Assembly (NCBI GenBank): GCA_022648295.1 | Contig: JALCME010000030.1 | Location: forward strand, 1 to 40,606 | Source of the DNA: Bacteroides sp. | GTDB taxonomy: Bacteria > Bacteroidota > Bacteroidia > Bacteroidales > Bacteroidaceae | Length of the DNA: 40,606 nt | Direction of reading: 5' to 3' | Shown here: in pieces, positions 16,306 to 25,644 of the stretch | Layout of the letters: the number at the start of each line of letters is the position of its first letter | Numbering within the stretch: the stretch's first letter is position 1 | Translations under genes and position numbers: made by a program | Notes under the pieces: model-generated | Seen by the model: the letters and a program-made list of their open reading frames with translations, nothing else | Databases searched by the model: none | What the model was told of the DNA's origin: nothing

Positions 16306-16524
16306 TTAACCAAAGTAAACATTGCACTTCAAAGAAATGTAAAGTCCGTCTGCTTGCTCATAAAATTCAATCTGATTCTCACGCGCAAGCCACCCCAAAG
16401 CAACAGCAAAATCCCTTTCGTCTAATCCGGCCCTGTTTCTCAAAGTCGAATAATCCAATTTAGCCGCATCACATAGCACGTGCCAAATTGTCCCAGCATT
16501 CGTCCCAATTTCTTCCTTATTCAT
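16306..16524 (-). CDS. Small winged helix-turn-helix protein (DUF2582-like)
   Basis: This 72-residue protein looks like the short winged-helix family PF10771: IGTNAGTIWHVLCDA, then LDYSTLRNRAGLDERDFAVA, LGWLARENQIEFYEQ and a final short strand. The family is widespread in Bacteroidetes and its function is unknown; DNA binding is inferred from the fold. I start at the ATG at 16524, since the longer frame begins with TTG and adds only four residues. A CAAATGTA at 16642-16649 could be its -7 element. A clean terminator follows, so it is a single-gene unit. Confidence 0.82.
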   Translation of the reverse strand: MNKEEIGTNAGTIWHVLCDAAKLDYSTLRNRAGLDERDFAVALGWLARENQIEFYEQADGLYISLKCNVYFG

Positions 16525-16761
16525 ATCAAAATTCAATTAAAATTAATAGTATAGTCATAAAAAAGGTCATACCACCCCCATAAAGATATACCATTTTTAT
16601 CATAAAACAAAAAATAGGCTGAAATAGATTAATCTTTATGTCAAATGTAACAGATTTTTAACCTTTACTTCACAAAAATAAGAACCGGACGGACTGTTTT
16701 GTTTTCCAATGTACACACATTGCCGGAACAATCATACACATCACAACTACACCATAAAAAA

Positions 16762-16796
16762 AAGTGAGGTTGCTTCACATGGAAACAACCTCACTT
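16762..16796 (-). terminator. Terminator of groES-groEL
   Basis: AAGTGAGGTTG (16762-16772) pairs with CAACCTCACTT (16786-16796) over a 13-nt loop. On the minus strand the stem is followed by a run of seven T. It lies 30 bp after the groEL stop. Confidence 0.85.
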
Positions 16797-16826
16797 GGGA
16801 ATATTATAAACTTAGGGGAAACGATA

Positions 16827-18467
16827 TTACATCATGCCACCCATGCCGCCCATACCAGGAGCGCCACCCATTGGCATTTCAGATTTATCTTCTTTCTTCT
16901 CTACGATAACACATTCAGTAGTCAGGAACATACCTGCAATAGAAGCAGCATTCTCCAAAGCAACACGAGTTACTTTAGCAGGATCTACCACTCCGGCAGC
17001 ATGCAAGTTCTCATAAGCATCTGTACGTGCATTGTAACCGAAGTCACCCTTGCCTTCACGAACTTTCTGTACGACTACAGCACCTTCTTTACCGGCATTG
17101 GCTACGATCTGACGCAATGGTTCTTCAACTGCGCGTTTTACGATATCAACACCTGTGGTTTCGTCAGCGTTGTCACCGATCAAGCCTTCCAAAGCGTCTA
17201 TAGCACGGATATAGGCTACACCACCACCAGGAACAATACCTTCTTCGATGGCTGCACGGGTTGCACGCAAGGCATCATCCACACGGTCTTTCTTTTCCTT
17301 CATTTCCACTTCACTGGCTGCACCTACGTAAAGTACGGCAACACCACCTGACAACTTAGCCAGACGTTCCTGAAGTTTCTCTTTATCGTAATCAGATTTA
17401 GTAGCGGCAATCTGAGCTTTAATTTGTTCGCAACGGTCTTTAATGGCTTGTTTGTCACCAATGCCATTTACAATAGTTGTGTTATCCTTGGTTATAGTAA
17501 CCTTGTCGGCACTACCCAACATTTCGATAGTAGCTTGTTCCAGTTTCAGACCTTTCTCTTCACTAATGACAACGCCACCGGTCAGGATAGCAATATCTTC
17601 CAACATCTCTTTACGACGGTCACCAAAGCCCGGAGCTTTCACTGCACAAATCTTCAATTGAGAACGCAAACGGTTCACAACCAACGTAGTCAACGCTTCG
17701 CTATCTACATCTTCGGCAATTACCAATAAAGGACGACCGGTTTGTACGGCAGGTTCCAAGATAGGCAAGAAATCTTTTAAGTTGGAGATCTTCTTATCGT
17801 AAATCAAGATATATGGTTTCTCCATTTCGCATTCCATCTTCTCCGTATTAGTAACGAAGTATGCTGAAAGGTAACCACGATCAAATTGCATACCTTCTAC
17901 AACGCCAATCGTTGTATCGGTACCTTTAGCTTCCTCAATGGTGATGACACCATCCTTAGAAACTTTACGCATAGCATCGGCAACCAACTTTCCGATAACC
18001 GGATCATTGTTGGAAGAAACAGTAGCTACTTGCTCAATCTTATCGTAATCGTCACCTACTTTTTCAGATTGGTTTTTGATTGATTCAACCACTTTAGCAA
18101 CAGCCTTGTCAATACCATGTTTGATATCCATAGGGCTTGCACCGGCAGTTACATTCTTCAATCCTTCAGAAACAATGGCTTGTGCCAATACAGTAGCGGT
18201 AGTAGTACCATCACCTGCATCATCACCGGTTTTGGAAGCAACTTCCTTCACTAACTGAGCTCCTGTGTTTTGATAAGCATCTGCCAATTCCACTTCTTTG
18301 GCAACCGTTACACCATCTTTCGTGATGTGGGGAGCACCAAATTTCTTTTCAATAATTACATTGCGGCCTTTAGGACCAAGAGTTACTTTAACAGCGTTTG
18401 CCAATGTATCGATACCCTTCTTCAACTGATCGCGGGCTTCAATATTAAACAATATTTCTTTTGCCAT
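16827..18467 (-). CDS. groEL: Chaperonin GroEL (Hsp60)
   Basis: This encodes the 60-kDa chaperonin subunit that forms the double seven-membered ring and folds proteins with GroES in an ATP-driven cycle. Family signatures are plain: VTLGPKGRNVIIEKKFGAP, DGVTVAKEVEL, the ATP site GDGTTTATVLAQAI, and IKAPGFGDRRKEML-like (here VKAPGFGDRRKEMLEDIA). The protein is 546 residues and ends in the typical Gly-Met tail (MGGAPGMGGMGGMM). It follows groES by 43 bp in the same operon. Codon use is strongly that of a highly expressed gene. Confidence 0.98.
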   Translation of the reverse strand: MAKEILFNIEARDQLKKGIDTLANAVKVTLGPKGRNVIIEKKFGAPHITKDGVTVAKEVELADAYQNTGAQLVKEVASKTGDDAGDGTTTATVLAQAIVSEGLKNVTAGASPMDIKHGIDKAVAKVVESIKNQSEKVGDDYDKIEQVATVSSNNDPVIGKLVADAMRKVSKDGVITIEEAKGTDTTIGVVEGMQFDRGYLSAYFVTNTEKMECEMEKPYILIYDKKISNLKDFLPILEPAVQTGRPLLVIAEDVDSEALTTLVVNRLRSQLKICAVKAPGFGDRRKEMLEDIAILTGGVVISEEKGLKLEQATIEMLGSADKVTITKDNTTIVNGIGDKQAIKDRCEQIKAQIAATKSDYDKEKLQERLAKLSGGVAVLYVGAASEVEMKEKKDRVDDALRATRAAIEEGIVPGGGVAYIRAIDALEGLIGDNADETTGVDIVKRAVEEPLRQIVANAGKEGAVVVQKVREGKGDFGYNARTDAYENLHAAGVVDPAKVTRVALENAASIAGMFLTTECVIVEKKEDKSEMPMGGAPGMGGMGGMM

Positions 18468-18510
18468 AATGCTTGTTTACTTTTTAACGTTCAACAATTT
18501 ATCTGATTAA

Positions 18511-18783
18511 TTAACCTAACACAGCGAGTACGTCGCTTTGACGCATGATGAGATACTTACCTCCGTCAGCTTCCAGTTCAGTACCGGCATACTTGCCATA
18601 CAATACCTGATCGCCAACTTTCAATACCATTTCTTCATCTTTCGTTCCGTGACCAACTGCCACTACTTCACCTTTCAAAGGTTTCTCTTTTGCAGTATCC
18701 GGAATAATAATACCGCCAACTGTTTTCTCTTCTGCAGGTGCAGGGAGTATTAGCACTCTGTCTGCCAATGGTTTAATGTTCAT
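18511..18783 (-). CDS. groES: Co-chaperonin GroES (Hsp10)
   Basis: This 90-residue lid protein of the GroEL chaperonin starts with the conserved NIKPLADRVLILPAPAEEKT. It has the mobile-loop region KTVGGIIIPDTAKEKP that contacts GroEL and the VGDQVLYGKYAGTEL strand region near the C-terminus. The length is normal. It is the first gene of the groES-groEL operon. About 110 bp upstream is a perfect 8-bp inverted repeat that could be an operator, though no clear TAnnTTTG promoter was found. Confidence 0.97.
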   Translation of the reverse strand: MNIKPLADRVLILPAPAEEKTVGGIIIPDTAKEKPLKGEVVAVGHGTKDEEMVLKVGDQVLYGKYAGTELEADGGKYLIMRQSDVLAVLG

Positions 18784-18895
18784 AATCTTTTAGCTTTTTA
18801 TGTTATACATTTACTATATGTAATAATCAAAATGTCTCCTTCAATGAGACGCAAAAAGAATTGCGAAAAGTATGCCAAATATGAAAGGATGTTTG

Positions 18896-18918
18896 TTTGT
18901 CAGCTGCCAACTGACAAA
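18896..18918. promoter_or_regulatory. Inverted repeat upstream of groESL, candidate operator
   Basis: TTTGTCAG (18896-18903) and CTGACAAA (18911-18918) form a perfect 8-bp inverted repeat around a 7-nt centre. A further half-site-like TGAC stretch lies next to it (GACAAAAG from 18921). It lacks a T-run on either side, so a regulator site fits better than a terminator. The binding factor is unknown. Confidence 0.45.
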
Positions 18919-18947
18919 ATGACAAAAGTTTAATGCCTCGAGCGTTT

Positions 18948-19697
18948 CTATTCCAGTTGGAGCAGACTTTCCAAATGATAACGCCCCCTCTTCCTTGTCA
19001 CCTTGCCGTATTGTATCACCCCCTTCGGACAGGCATGAATGCAACCCATGCAATGCACGCAGTGATCGCTCCAGACCGGAAGGCCATTTTGCAGATCAAT
19101 GTTCCCTACCGGACAGGTATGTACACAGATGCCGCAAGAGATACACTCGCCTTCCACACGAAAAGGCTTCGAACGAATGGAGAACTTCACGAACAGGGCA
19201 TTGATGACATAGGTCTTAAGCTGGGGAAGTGCTCCCTCGTGCACCTGCCAGACCGGTTTCCGTGCCTTAATATCGGCTACAATCCCGGGAATAAACCCAC
19301 GGGTAGTATCAACCTTCCGTTGTGCCTTTTCCGTCGAATCAAGATTGAACATCGGAATGTAAGTATTGGGCATTTGTACAGACCATGCAGCATCCAGTGG
19401 AAAATGTCGAGAGAAGCGTTGCATGCCTTTACCCACATCATCCCCACACGTACATATGGCATAACGGTACGCATCTTCAGGAACCTGCAACTGCCGAACA
19501 AAATCCACTACCACACGGGGGGCATACCATGAATGTATCGGAAAGATGATTCCTACCCGCTCTCCCGGTTTTAAAACCGGAGGTGTGTGTTTATCTTTAA
19601 TGAAACCGGCTATATTCATTGCAACATCTCCGGTGCCTTGTGCCACTTGCTCTGCCACCCAACGGGAATTACCATTTCCTGAGAAATAAAAAATCAT
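18948..19697 (-). CDS. EFR1-type flavodoxin/ferredoxin fusion protein
   Basis: The 249-residue redox protein has an N-terminal flavodoxin-like domain with the FMN-loop start MIFYFSGNGNSRWVAEQ and FPIHSWYAPRVV (residues 1-160). A C-terminal ferredoxin domain has two complete [4Fe-4S] motifs, CISCGICVHTCP and CVHCMGCIHACP, from about residue 183. This is the EFR1 (EF_0425-like) family, whose physiological partner is unknown. It lies upstream of groES on the same strand but 164 bp away with a putative operator between, so it is probably a separate unit. A CAAAGCTA at 19714-19721 may be its -7 element. Confidence 0.88.
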   Translation of the reverse strand: MIFYFSGNGNSRWVAEQVAQGTGDVAMNIAGFIKDKHTPPVLKPGERVGIIFPIHSWYAPRVVVDFVRQLQVPEDAYRYAICTCGDDVGKGMQRFSRHFPLDAAWSVQMPNTYIPMFNLDSTEKAQRKVDTTRGFIPGIVADIKARKPVWQVHEGALPQLKTYVINALFVKFSIRSKPFRVEGECISCGICVHTCPVGNIDLQNGLPVWSDHCVHCMGCIHACPKGVIQYGKVTRKRGRYHLESLLQLE

Positions 19698-19981
19698 ACA
19701 GACTATTTTTTAGCAAAGCTAAGCTTTTTCTTCTCTAAAGCCTAAAAACCTGTTTTATTTTTCCTTTACCAATGATCTTCCTTGTTCCACATCACATTGA
19801 TAAAGACATCCATCCCTTACGGTAAAGTATTTGATAATTAAACACCTTTCTGCTCACAGCGATAAGCAATAGACTAAAACATTAACCATAACCACTGTGT
19901 TATTACATTATAATACTCATATTATAAATCAATTATAATATACGCTCTATTCATAAATTTACTAATATAAAACTAATCGAA

Positions 19982-22357
19982 ATGTATCAAAGAAGCAATC
20001 CATTATCATCAGAAGTTTTGCATAAGATAGATGCATACTGGCGTGCAGCCAATTATCTCTCAGTAGGGCAACTCTACCTGCGGGATAATCCATTGCTGCG
20101 CAAGCCACTGCAATTGTCTCATGTAAAGTCAATGCTATTAGGGCATTGGGGAACCACACCCGGGCAGAATTTCATTTATGCACATTTAAACAGAGTCATC
20201 AAAAAGTATGATCTGGACATGATCTACATTTCCGGTCCGGGACATGGTGGTCCGGCTATGGTGGCTAACACTTATCTTGAGGGGACTTACAGCGAAGTGT
20301 ATCCTAATATAACTCAGGACGAAACCGGACTGAAGAAACTATTTACCCAATTTTCCTTTCCCGGGGGCATACCCAGCCATGCTTCACCAGAATGTCCGGG
20401 CTCCATCCATGAAGGTGGGGAACTAGGCTATTCACTCAGTCATGCTTTCGGTGCTGTATTCGATAATCCGGACTTGATTGTGGCCTGTGTTGTTGGTGAC
20501 GGGGAAGCAGAAACCGGTCCGCTGGCTACATCATGGCATTCCAACAAGTTTCTGGACCCGATTCATGACGGCGCCGTTCTTCCTATTTTGCATCTTAATG
20601 GCTACAAAATAGCCAATCCTACCGTATTGGCACGCATCGAACCGGAAGAACTGGATCAGTTTCTGCGTGGATGCGGCTGGACACCTTATTATGTGGAGGG
20701 CGATGATCCGGCAACCATGCACCAACTCATGGCCGCTGCATTAGAGGAGACCGTTGAACAGATTAAAAACATACAAAGCAATGCAAGAGCCAACAACGAC
20801 ACCACCCGCCCCCGCTGGCCCATGATTGTGCTCAGATCACCCAAAGGATGGACCGGACCTAAAGAAGTGGACGGACTTCAAAATGAAGGGACGTTCCGTG
20901 CTCATCAGATTCCTTTATCGGTAGATGCCGAACATCCCGGTCACCTGAAGGCACTTGAGGAATGGATGAAGAGCTATAAGCCGGAAGAACTGTTTGACAA
21001 GAGTGGTCGCCTCTTGCCCGAATTAGCAGAGATGGCTCCTAAAGGAGAACGGAGAATGGGGGCTAATCCACATGCCAACGGAGGATTATTATTGCATGAT
21101 CTGGTTATGCCCGACTTCCGGAAGTTTGCAGTAACCGTGCCTTCTCCCGGTGCGGTTGAAGCTGCTGATACACACGAACTCGGCGTATTTCTACGCGAAG
21201 TGATCAAGTTGAACGAGAACCAACGCAATTTCAGAATCTTCGGTCCTGATGAAACGCTCTCTAACAGACTGAATGCAGTGTTTGATGCCACCGACCGTCA
21301 ATGGGATGCCCGTACAAAAGAAAATGACGAGTTCCTTTCCACAGATGGACGTGTGATGGAAATGCTCAGCGAGCATCAATGTGAAGGATGGCTGGAAGGT
21401 TATTTGCTCACCGGACGGCATGGATTATTCAATTGCTATGAAGCCTTCATCCATATCATCGATTCCATGTTCAACCAACACGCCAAGTGGCTGAAGGTGA
21501 CGGCTGGATTGCCCTGGCGAAAGAAGATCGCTTCACTCAACTACTTGCTTGCTTCCCATGTATGGCAACAGGCCCACAACGGTTTCACCCATCAAGATCC
21601 CGGCTTTATCGATCACGTGGTCAATAAGAAAGCCTCTATTGTGCGGGTGTATCTTCCGCCTGATGCCAACTGCCTGTTATCGGTAGGAGATCACTGTTTG
21701 CGAAGCAGACATTACGTCAATGTAGTGATTGCAGGTAAATATCAGGCACCTCAATGGCTAACCATGGACGAAGCAGTGGAGCATTGTACGAAAGGAATCG
21801 GGGTGTGGCAGTGGGCCAGCAACGATAATGGAAAAGAACCGGATGTAGTGATGGGGTGTTGTGGCGATGTGCCAACGCTCGAAACGCTGGCTGCCGTTTC
21901 CATTCTCCATAAACATTTACCCGAACTGAAAGTCAGGGTAATCAATGTGGTGGATTTGATGAAGCTGCAACCAGCTTCGGAACATCCACACGGACTGAGC
22001 GATAAGGACTTCGATGCCTTGTTCACGAAAGACAAGCCGATAGTCTTTGCTTTCCACGGTTACCCTTGGTTGATTCATCGGCTGACTTACCGCCGTACCA
22101 ATCACGAAAACATGCATGTGCGCGGATATAAAGAAGAAGGTACCATCACCACTTACTTTGACATGACTGTCTTAAATGAACTTGACCGCTTCCACCTTGT
22201 ACAAGATGTTATTGACCGTGTTCCACACTTAGGTACAAAGGGAGCCGAATTAAAGAAAATGATGCAGGATAAATTGATTGAGCATAAAAAATACATTGAT
22301 AAGAATGGGTTGGATATGCCTGAAGTCCGCAATTGGAAGTGGAGTGCCTTGAAATGA
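19982..22357 (+). CDS. xfp: Xylulose-5-phosphate/fructose-6-phosphate phosphoketolase
   Basis: This thiamine-diphosphate enzyme splits xylulose-5-P (and often fructose-6-P) with phosphate to give acetyl-P plus glyceraldehyde-3-P or erythrose-4-P. The 791-residue length is typical. Family motifs are clear: LGHWGTTPGQNFIYAHLNR, YISGPGHGGPAMVANTYLEG, SHASPECPGSIHEGGELGYS, the ThDP-binding VVGDGEAETGPLATSWHSNK, and NGFTHQDPGFIDHVVNKK. It is transcribed alone and followed by a terminator. The upstream 280 bp are very AT-rich with no clear promoter match. The acetyl-P product would feed acetate kinase or phosphotransacetylase elsewhere in the genome. Confidence 0.95.
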   Translation: MYQRSNPLSSEVLHKIDAYWRAANYLSVGQLYLRDNPLLRKPLQLSHVKSMLLGHWGTTPGQNFIYAHLNRVIKKYDLDMIYISGPGHGGPAMVANTYLEGTYSEVYPNITQDETGLKKLFTQFSFPGGIPSHASPECPGSIHEGGELGYSLSHAFGAVFDNPDLIVACVVGDGEAETGPLATSWHSNKFLDPIHDGAVLPILHLNGYKIANPTVLARIEPEELDQFLRGCGWTPYYVEGDDPATMHQLMAAALEETVEQIKNIQSNARANNDTTRPRWPMIVLRSPKGWTGPKEVDGLQNEGTFRAHQIPLSVDAEHPGHLKALEEWMKSYKPEELFDKSGRLLPELAEMAPKGERRMGANPHANGGLLLHDLVMPDFRKFAVTVPSPGAVEAADTHELGVFLREVIKLNENQRNFRIFGPDETLSNRLNAVFDATDRQWDARTKENDEFLSTDGRVMEMLSEHQCEGWLEGYLLTGRHGLFNCYEAFIHIIDSMFNQHAKWLKVTAGLPWRKKIASLNYLLASHVWQQAHNGFTHQDPGFIDHVVNKKASIVRVYLPPDANCLLSVGDHCLRSRHYVNVVIAGKYQAPQWLTMDEAVEHCTKGIGVWQWASNDNGKEPDVVMGCCGDVPTLETLAAVSILHKHLPELKVRVINVVDLMKLQPASEHPHGLSDKDFDALFTKDKPIVFAFHGYPWLIHRLTYRRTNHENMHVRGYKEEGTITTYFDMTVLNELDRFHLVQDVIDRVPHLGTKGAELKKMMQDKLIEHKKYIDKNGLDMPEVRNWKWSALK

Positions 22358-22417
22358 AGAATATAAAATAACTGTTTTGCCCTTACATTAAACAGTTATG
22401 CTCTTAGCATCTCGTTT

Positions 22418-22458
22418 TTAGCCCTTGCCAAATAAAGTATATGGCAAGGGCTAATTTT
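22418..22458 (+). terminator. Terminator of the phosphoketolase gene
   Basis: TTAGCCCTTGCCA (22418-22430) pairs with TGGCAAGGGCTAA (22442-22454), a 13-bp stem with an 11-nt loop, followed by TTTT. Confidence 0.8.
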
Positions 22459-22509
22459 AAGAAAAAAAGATAAGCCCAACATTACCCTGTCCAGAGGACT
22501 TCTGAGAGG

Positions 22510-22590
22510 GGGTAGACAAAGGTAGGAACTGAGGTAGGCAAAGGTAGGAACTGTGCCTACCTCAGTTCCTACCTTTGCCTGCCTCAGTTT
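22510..22590. repeat. Nested direct and inverted repeat between convergent genes
   Basis: A 26-bp arm (22527-22552, reading AACTGAGGTAGGCAAAGGTA and onward) is repeated inverted at 22564-22589 with one mismatch around an 11-nt loop. GGTAG(A/G)CAAAGGTAGGAACTG also occurs twice head-to-tail in the left half (from 22511 and 22534). The element can therefore fold in more than one register. It lies between the ends of the phosphoketolase and ppx genes. Confidence 0.8.
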
Positions 22591-22639
22591 AAGAGGCATC
22601 CTTCCTTACTCTGAAATGCAGATAAAATGTCCCATATTT

Positions 22640-23542
22640 TCAAACAGTCAGGTTCTTTTCGTACAAACTATCAATGATGCCATCCACCAGTCCGATGACG
22701 GGTACATGGACATACTCCGCGCGGACAGTTTCGGCTATCACCAGAAAGATTTCCGCTGCAGGTACAATGACATCGGCACGGTCTTCTTTCAGATTGTATG
22801 CTTCCATACGCTGCTCGGGAGTCAACAATTTCAGTTCATCATATAAGGCTTGAAGCACTTCAATAGACATCCGGTGCTTCTTCTTGTCTTTCTTACCGGC
22901 AAGGCGGTAGAGTTTATTGATGTTCCCGCCGGAGCCAATGATGTCTACATGTTCCAAACCCGCCGTCACCCGTGCCAAATCCTCCTTCATTTGTGTCCAG
23001 CTATTGTCAGTGACGCCATTACTCAGCATCCTCACCGTACCTATATTATAAGAAAACGAATGCTTCAATTCCCCGTCAATCTGAACATTGATTTCCGTAC
23101 TGCCTCCACCTACATCCACATAAATATAGTTGCCATCCCGCTCGGCTATGGTTTCCAAATGGTACTTATAGATGATGCGTGCCTCTTCCTGACCGTCTAT
23201 CACTTCAATATTCAGTCCGATAGCTTTCTGTATATCCTTGATGATTGATTCACCGTTCCGGGCATCACGCATAGCGGAAGTGGCACAGGCACGATAATCA
23301 GACACTTCATAAATTTTCATTAAATGCCGGAAAGCCTTCATCAGACGTACCAGCTTCTTTTCCTTTACTTCGGACAATTCACCGAGTGAAAAGACATCAA
23401 ACCCCAGTCGTAGGGGAACACGTAACAATAAAACTTTAGAAAACTTCTTGCCCATCAAAGGCTCGCTCTCTTTCACTTTCTTTATCAACAAACGCACGGC
23501 ATTGGAGCCGATATCAATAGCTGCATAACAAGTATTGGGCAT
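22640..23542 (-). CDS. ppx: Ppx/GppA family exopolyphosphatase
   Basis: The Ppx/GppA family removes terminal phosphates from polyphosphate or from pppGpp. The 300-residue protein has the ASKHA ATPase-fold signatures: YAAIDIGSNAVRLLIKKV at the start, YVDVGGGSTEINVQ for the phosphate-2 loop, and DIIGSGGNINKLYRLAG in the adenosine-type region. It is the short form, without the C-terminal HD-like domain of E. coli Ppx. It lies 5 bp after ppk1 on the same strand, so polyphosphate is the likeliest substrate and the two should be cotranscribed. Confidence 0.88.
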   Translation of the reverse strand: MPNTCYAAIDIGSNAVRLLIKKVKESEPLMGKKFSKVLLLRVPLRLGFDVFSLGELSEVKEKKLVRLMKAFRHLMKIYEVSDYRACATSAMRDARNGESIIKDIQKAIGLNIEVIDGQEEARIIYKYHLETIAERDGNYIYVDVGGGSTEINVQIDGELKHSFSYNIGTVRMLSNGVTDNSWTQMKEDLARVTAGLEHVDIIGSGGNINKLYRLAGKKDKKKHRMSIEVLQALYDELKLLTPEQRMEAYNLKEDRADVIVPAAEIFLVIAETVRAEYVHVPVIGLVDGIIDSLYEKNLTV

Positions 23543-23547
23543 AATTC

Positions 23548-25644
23548 TTATTCTTTATTGGTTTCCAAATAATGCTGATATAACTCTTCCTGGGAACGGA
23601 AGGGCTGATATCCCCCTTCCATTCCCGGCCAAGGGAGGTTCTCACCCGTCCCGTCCACCACAGACCCCTGACGGGTATCTTTCAGGCCATAATCAAGCAC
23701 TACATTCAAATCTTTTTTAATCTGTTTATCGTGTATCGGAGTAATGACCTCGACCCGGTTATTCAAATTACGCGGCATCCAGTCGGCCGAACCGATGTAT
23801 ATTTTCTCTTCCCCGCCCGCTGCAAACACAAAGATGCGCGAGTGTTCCAGGTAACGGTCTATAATGCCATTCACCCGTATCGTATCGCTCACTCCGGGAA
23901 TGCCGGTAATCAATGAACAGTTACCCCTCACCAGCAAATCAATGGGCACCCCTTCCGCAGAAGCCTCGTACAACTTCTTGATAATAGCATGGTCGGTGAT
24001 ATGATTCACTTTCACACGGATATAAGCCGGTTTACCCGCTTTCCTGTTTTTAATTTCATCGCCAATCAGCCGGATAAAATGCTGCTTCATGTCATTGGGG
24101 GAAACCAATAATTCCTTAAATTTAATGGGGGAATAAGGTTTTTCGATAAAAGTAAACACCGAGTCCACATCGTTAACCACCGTACGGGCAGCGGTCATAA
24201 GCATATAGTCGGTATAGACGGAGGCTGTTCCTTCGTGAAAGTTACCGGTATTGATGCAGGCTATATCACCGCCTTTCTTCATGCCGATATGCGTAATCTT
24301 GGAGTGTACTTTCAGCCCTTCCAGACCAAACACCACATGAATGCCGGCATCCTGCATTTTCTTGGACCAACTGATATTGGACGCCTCGTCAAAGCGCGCC
24401 AACAGTTCAATGACCACGGTTACTTTCTTCCCGTTCAATGCTGCGCAAATAAGTGCCTTGACTACTTTCGACTCCTTTGCCAGACGATAAAGTGTGGTTC
24501 TTATGCTTTTCACCTCCTTACTGATAGCAGCTTCCTGCAACACACGAATATAATAATCAAAGCTATGGTAAGGTACATGTATAAAACGATCCCGTTCACG
24601 AATGAGATGCAACAAGCTCTCATTGCTTTTGAGTTCGGACTTCAGTATCGGTTTCCACGCCGGGTATTTCAAGTCCAACCGATTGCAATCCGGGAAGGAA
24701 GTCATATCCTTATGGTTATGATAGCGTCCTCCGGCCTGTACGGTGTCCAGCTTATCCAAATCCAGCCGCTTCATCACACGGTTCAACAAATCACGTGGCA
24801 TGTCGGCATCATAAATCACCCGGAGAGCATTTCCCTTCTTACGACTTTTCACCCCCTTGGATATTTTCTGCAAACGTCCGTTGCGCAAGTCATTATCCAA
24901 TTCCATTTCCGCATCTTTCGTGAATTTGAAAGCATAAGCTTCGAACACATTATAGCCCATGCCGGAAAAAATCATCGGCAGACAAAAGCGGATCACATCA
25001 TCCAGATAAACCAGATAATTGCATCCGTCACCATCCGGCAGGCGTACAAACCGGTCACAAGGGGGAACAGGCAATTCAATCAATGCATATTCCGCGCGCG
25101 AAGACGACCGGACCTTCTTCGCCTTTTTCTCTTCCGCCGTCAGCTCGTTTTTCATCTTCACGGCAAGATAAAGACTCTCATCGGTAGCTTCCGTCAGTTG
25201 CTTCACCGCCGAGAACCACAACGGACTGATAAAACCACTTAGTTGTTTACGGAAATAATGCCGCACGTAGCTTTGCTGCACCTCATTCAATTCATCTTCA
25301 CGAAGAAGCAGAATATTCTCTCTGCGCAGACATGATGTGACTTCCTGAATGGCAACTTCATATTCTTTGGAATACTTGCCATTCAGTTGATTCAGTTGCT
25401 TTATAAGCTCCCTGGCCTGCTCACGCTCCGAACGCAAACTGGGTTCCGCACACTCGGCTATGCGATTGAGCGTTGCCATGCGCACCCGGAAGAACTCATC
25501 CAGATTATTAGAATAGATACCCAGAAACGATAATCTTTCGAGCAACGGAACATCCGGTTTCATAGCTTCCTGCAAAATACGATGATTGAAATACATCCAA
25601 CTCAAATCCCGTTCTATGTAAGCAAGCGGTTTCTTTCTATTCAT
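23548..25644 (-). CDS. ppk1: Polyphosphate kinase 1
   Basis: This enzyme reversibly polymerises the gamma-phosphate of ATP into polyphosphate. The 698-residue protein shows the four-domain Ppk1 order: YIERDLSWMYFNHRILQEA (N domain), FIHVPYHSFDYYIRVL (C1 start), ARFDEASNISWSKKMQDAGI, and the autophosphorylated His in GLKVHSKITHIG (H447). NTGNFHEGTASVYTDY and YIGSADWMPRNLNNRVEV follow in C2. The length is normal. It is the promoter-proximal gene of the ppk1-ppx pair. CAAAAGTA at 25666-25673 (reverse of TAnnTTTG) could be the -7 element, though the -33 is not clear. Confidence 0.95.
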   Translation of the reverse strand: MNRKKPLAYIERDLSWMYFNHRILQEAMKPDVPLLERLSFLGIYSNNLDEFFRVRMATLNRIAECAEPSLRSEREQARELIKQLNQLNGKYSKEYEVAIQEVTSCLRRENILLLREDELNEVQQSYVRHYFRKQLSGFISPLWFSAVKQLTEATDESLYLAVKMKNELTAEEKKAKKVRSSSRAEYALIELPVPPCDRFVRLPDGDGCNYLVYLDDVIRFCLPMIFSGMGYNVFEAYAFKFTKDAEMELDNDLRNGRLQKISKGVKSRKKGNALRVIYDADMPRDLLNRVMKRLDLDKLDTVQAGGRYHNHKDMTSFPDCNRLDLKYPAWKPILKSELKSNESLLHLIRERDRFIHVPYHSFDYYIRVLQEAAISKEVKSIRTTLYRLAKESKVVKALICAALNGKKVTVVIELLARFDEASNISWSKKMQDAGIHVVFGLEGLKVHSKITHIGMKKGGDIACINTGNFHEGTASVYTDYMLMTAARTVVNDVDSVFTFIEKPYSPIKFKELLVSPNDMKQHFIRLIGDEIKNRKAGKPAYIRVKVNHITDHAIIKKLYEASAEGVPIDLLVRGNCSLITGIPGVSDTIRVNGIIDRYLEHSRIFVFAAGGEEKIYIGSADWMPRNLNNRVEVITPIHDKQIKKDLNVVLDYGLKDTRQGSVVDGTGENLPWPGMEGGYQPFRSQEELYQHYLETNKE

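Noticed and set aside
16764..17351. 195-codon plus-strand frame
   Set aside because: Antisense shadow of groEL, with skewed Phe/Thr/Tyr composition.
18933..19532. 199-codon plus-strand frame
   Set aside because: Antisense to the EFR1-type ferredoxin gene, which has intact cysteine motifs.
24235..25242. 335-codon open frame on the plus strand
   Set aside because: It lies antisense inside ppk1 and its translation shows no family signal.
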